Origin: Paracentrotus lividus
Taxonomy: Eukaryota > Echinodermata > Echinoidea > Camarodonta > Echinidae
NCBI GenBank assembly: GCA_940671915.1
Contig: CALNVZ010003433.1
Coordinates: 30,295,245-30,359,244 of the forward strand
DNA: 64,000 nucleotides
Direction: 5' to 3'
Part shown: positions 61,660-64,000 of the stretch, piece by piece
How positions within the stretch are numbered: the stretch's first letter is position 1
Layout: each line of letters starts with the position of its first letter
The notes under the pieces: model-generated
Databases searched by the model: none
What the model was told of the DNA's origin: nothing
What the model saw: only the letters and a program-made list of their open reading frames with translations
Position numbers and translations under genes: made by a program

Positions 61660-62150
61660 TCACTGTTCTAGAGTCCGGGGTTGCCTTTCAGGAAATTCTG
61701 GAAGGTTGTCATATCAACCTTCAAATCTGCTATATTGGCCTTACTGAAGAGATAGATTTTACGTGGAACCTTCTTGGTTAATCTAGGTTTGGAGTTAATC
61801 ATGAAGGTTGACGGCCTCATCACTTCACGAAGTTGTTGGATGACTGGTAAGAACAACATCAAGAATATTCTTGGTTTGTCCAGGTATCCTTGTTGAGATC
61901 TCCTTACCATTGGTCCAAGAAAAAAATAATTGCATATTCCCAGCAATAAAGAACATTTTGCTCCTTCTGTTGCATATGGTCTGGTTGATCTCGTATCCAG
62001 TCAAATGTCAAAGCAGATTAAAATTCTCCTGCTAAATAAAATCAAGTCTTTGAATTTTGCGAGGATATCTAAACAGACTATTGTGCTAGCTGGGCGAAGA
62101 TTCGCAAGCTCAGACATCGGAGGTCTGTAGAAAGAGCCTATGAAAGTCTT
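61660..62150 (-). pseudogene. CR1/L2-type LINE, endonuclease and linker remnant
   Basis: The minus strand near 62115 reads FIGSFYRPP, the conserved beta-strand motif of AP-like endonucleases of LINEs. After several frame changes it reads SKPRLTKKVPRKIYLFSKAN, then DMTTFQNFLKGNPG (61680-61800), the linker before the reverse transcriptase. The orientation is the same as the LINE at 53395, but the fragments do not overlap and may come from one family. Confidence 0.65.
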
Positions 62151-62565
62151 TTGAATCCTGGATGCTTCAAATCAATGCATAACACTTCCGCTATTCAAGA
62201 ACTTGCATTCTCTTGCGATATATTATATATATATATATATATCCACTATTGTGTATGTCCAAGAGGTTTGCCAAGGAGTGCTCGAGCAGAAGCAGGAGCG
62301 AATAAATCCAAGAAAAAAGATGCAGTGCAACTTTGCCTTGAGGGAAAAGTTCTCCATCATCACAACCAAAAACTCACTTACAAAAAAGAACCGAACTAGT
62401 ACCAAAATGCAGACACCACCAAATCGACCAGAGAGGAAAACCAACCCAACCGTGAAATCCGAACCACCGCACCGCACAACCAACATAAGGTCACTCCGCC
62501 TGACGATCGCCCAAGGAGAGGCGTGTGAAAAACCTCCAGGAGCGGAAAGCACCTAAAAGGTAAAT
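62151..62565. other. Unannotated stretch next to the LINE remnant
   Basis: A (TA)n run lies at 62219-62242. An open plus-strand frame at 62203-62556 is rich in Lys, Pro and Thr without a recognised motif. The minus strand may be the 5' part of the LINE, but this cannot be shown. Confidence 0.3.
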
Positions 62566-62571
62566 GATATT

Positions 62572-63403
62572 ACGAGTGAGTAAAAAAAAACTTTACACCT
62601 AGAGAAAATGTCAATAAAAGAAAAGCAATATAAACCCCAAATTATTTACATATTCGAAATAGTAACTCCTCCCGCATCATCTGCGTACCATTTTGTGGTG
62701 GTATGTCTTACGCTTGGATGAATTACGACCCACTATTTGCGACATGTCAATTTCGGATGTGCCAGAATGGGAGTAAAATCAAAACAACAAAAAGTAGAGA
62801 AAGGCAACTCATCCCTGATTAAATCCATAACTTTTTAACGAAAAGTCTTCCGCTTAATAACATTGGCAGGGGTGTTGTTACACATAATGACTACATTTTG
62901 ATGAAATTAGATTAAACTCGTGAAGTAATTTGCACGAATTGAGTACACATTAAGAGCAAATTGCCACTGACAGACCTAAAAGGCCTCCTAATACTTTTGA
63001 AAGTGATTATTTTGTCTTTGACGTTGTGGATTACTCATGTCTGACTCTACAGATCTATCTCATTTCATAACAAAATGTAGTCAATGTTTGTGTACCAACA
63101 TCCCTCCAAGTATTAAGCGGAAGACATTTTCGTTAAAAGTTATGCTATTTGCTCAGGATGAAGTTGCTTTTCTAGCTTTTTGTTGTTTGATTTACTCCCA
63201 TTCTGGCACAATTCGAAATTTGACATGTTCGCAAACAAAATGCGTCGTGTTCATCCAAGCGTAAAGACGATACCACACAAAAAATGGCACAGAAGATGCG
63301 GGAGGGCAGTACTCTTTCAGAATATGTAAAATAATTTTGGGTTATAATTGGTTTTTTCTTTTATTGACATTTTTCTAGGTGTAAAGTTTTTTTTGACTCA
63401 CTC
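62572..63403. mobile_element. Foldback element with about 370-bp arms
   Basis: The ends CGAGTGAGT followed by AAAAAAAACTTTACACCTAG are mirrored by the right end, CTAGGTGTAAAGTTTTTTTT and ACTCACTCGG. The arms stay inverse through AATGTCAATAAAAG, TACGCTTGGATGAA, GTGCCAGAATGGGAGTAAA and TCTTCCGCTTAATA to about 62930 and 63050. A spacer of about 100 bases lies between them. TA is present on both sides. No coding capacity. Confidence 0.8.
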
Positions 63404-63405
63404 GG

Positions 63406-63470
63406 TATAATATATATTATATATAATTATATATATAATTATATATAATATATATATATATATAATATAT
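63406..63470. repeat. (TA)n tract
   Basis: TA/ATATAA repeats immediately follow the foldback element. Confidence 0.9.
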
Positions 63471-63867
63471 TCATATCAATGTTGACGATGATGATGATAA
63501 CAACAACACTCATAATATCATGAAATATTAATAAAAGCAACAATGATAAGTATATTGATAGTTGACAATACTACTACTACTACTACTACTACCACCACTT
63601 ATATTTAAAAAATCATAAAACAAACAATAATAATCTAATGGTAAAATAATGACACTTTAATGAGTATTATCAAAATACTTATATCGTAATGATAAATCAA
63701 CAGCAGACCCTACCCATTTATATTAACAAGAATACCAAGGATGGCTCCAAAAATGAATAAATAAAGTGAAAACTCCGTCTCCGAATTCCACCGTCAAAGC
63801 CACTTCTTACATATTTGAATATTTAACCCTTGACACTTGCCGCGGACTAAAAAATCTACTCATAGGT

Positions 63868-64000
63868 AGATGTAGGGAAATACGGCCACTTAAGCTCATT
63901 TGCTTAATTAGCACATGAAAACAAAAATCACAAAAGAAAAGATTCTCATTCTTACGCTACCATCATTCAACATTTATTTTCCAAAAAATCTCTCTCTTTT
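63868..64000. mobile_element. Start of a diverged relative of the 50420 foldback element
   Basis: AAGCTCATTTGCTTAATTAG matches AAGCTCATTTGCCTAATTTG of the element at 50420, at the same distance from a GTAGGGAAATACGG end that corresponds to GGTAATATGG. It is cut off by the end of the window. Confidence 0.5.

Noticed and set aside
61930-62130. Plus-strand open frame of 66 codons
   Set aside because: It is antisense to LINE endonuclease motifs (FIGSFYRPP on the minus strand), which explain the region better.

Overview
This is eukaryotic, gene-poor, AT-rich DNA, most probably from an echinoderm (sea urchin-like) or another marine deuterostome. The grounds are spliced genes with GT-AG introns, very long (AG)n, (CTA)n and (GAT)n microsatellites, CR1/L2-type non-LTR retrotransposon debris, a Tc1/mariner derivative, many palindromic non-autonomous DNA elements, and an ARM-TIR-SAM innate-immunity-type gene. 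The species assignment is inference. Two assembly gaps are present (1-399 and 21856-22395).

One gene stands out. A five-exon plus-strand gene at 36702-40409 splices to an open 642-codon frame, and all four introns are phase 1. It encodes N-terminal armadillo/HEAT-like helices, a TIR domain that keeps a glutamate at the NADase catalytic position, and a C-terminal SAM domain. These are the domain types of SARM1, but in a different order (ARM-TIR-SAM instead of ARM-SAM-SAM-TIR). A second, partial gene lies on the minus strand between about 53030 and 49739. Its exons read as YWTD-type (LDL-receptor class B) beta-propeller segments, one of them with a one-base frameshift in an A-run.

The rest is accessory DNA. 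400-20000 holds simple repeats, a tRNA-like element (2285), two adjacent related MITEs (6150-6750), a CACTC-ended element with divergent tRNA-like arms (8348-8892), a second CACTC element with internal GACCC repeats (10909), a hairpin element (13649), and a 608-bp Tc1/mariner deletion derivative that keeps only the DNA-binding domain (15639-16246). 20000-34300 is AT satellite, purine tracts, poly-A tracts and one LINE tail. 34320-34804 is a MITE flanked by TTAA.

41500-50000 holds a tRNA-like SINE head, a 24-bp minisatellite with CCCTAA units, two Harbinger-like MITEs with TTA/TAA target duplications, and a 1.97-kb CACTG-ended element with palindromic arrays. 50200-52040 is a CTA microsatellite interrupted by a foldback element. 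53390-54975 is a decayed LINE reverse transcriptase. 55720-59775 is a long inverted-repeat structure around an unidentified spacer. 61660-62150 is a LINE endonuclease remnant, followed by an 830-bp foldback element and, at the window edge, the start of a relative of the foldback element at 50420.

Most open frames elsewhere are translations of microsatellites. All family calls come from motifs read by eye; no database search was possible.
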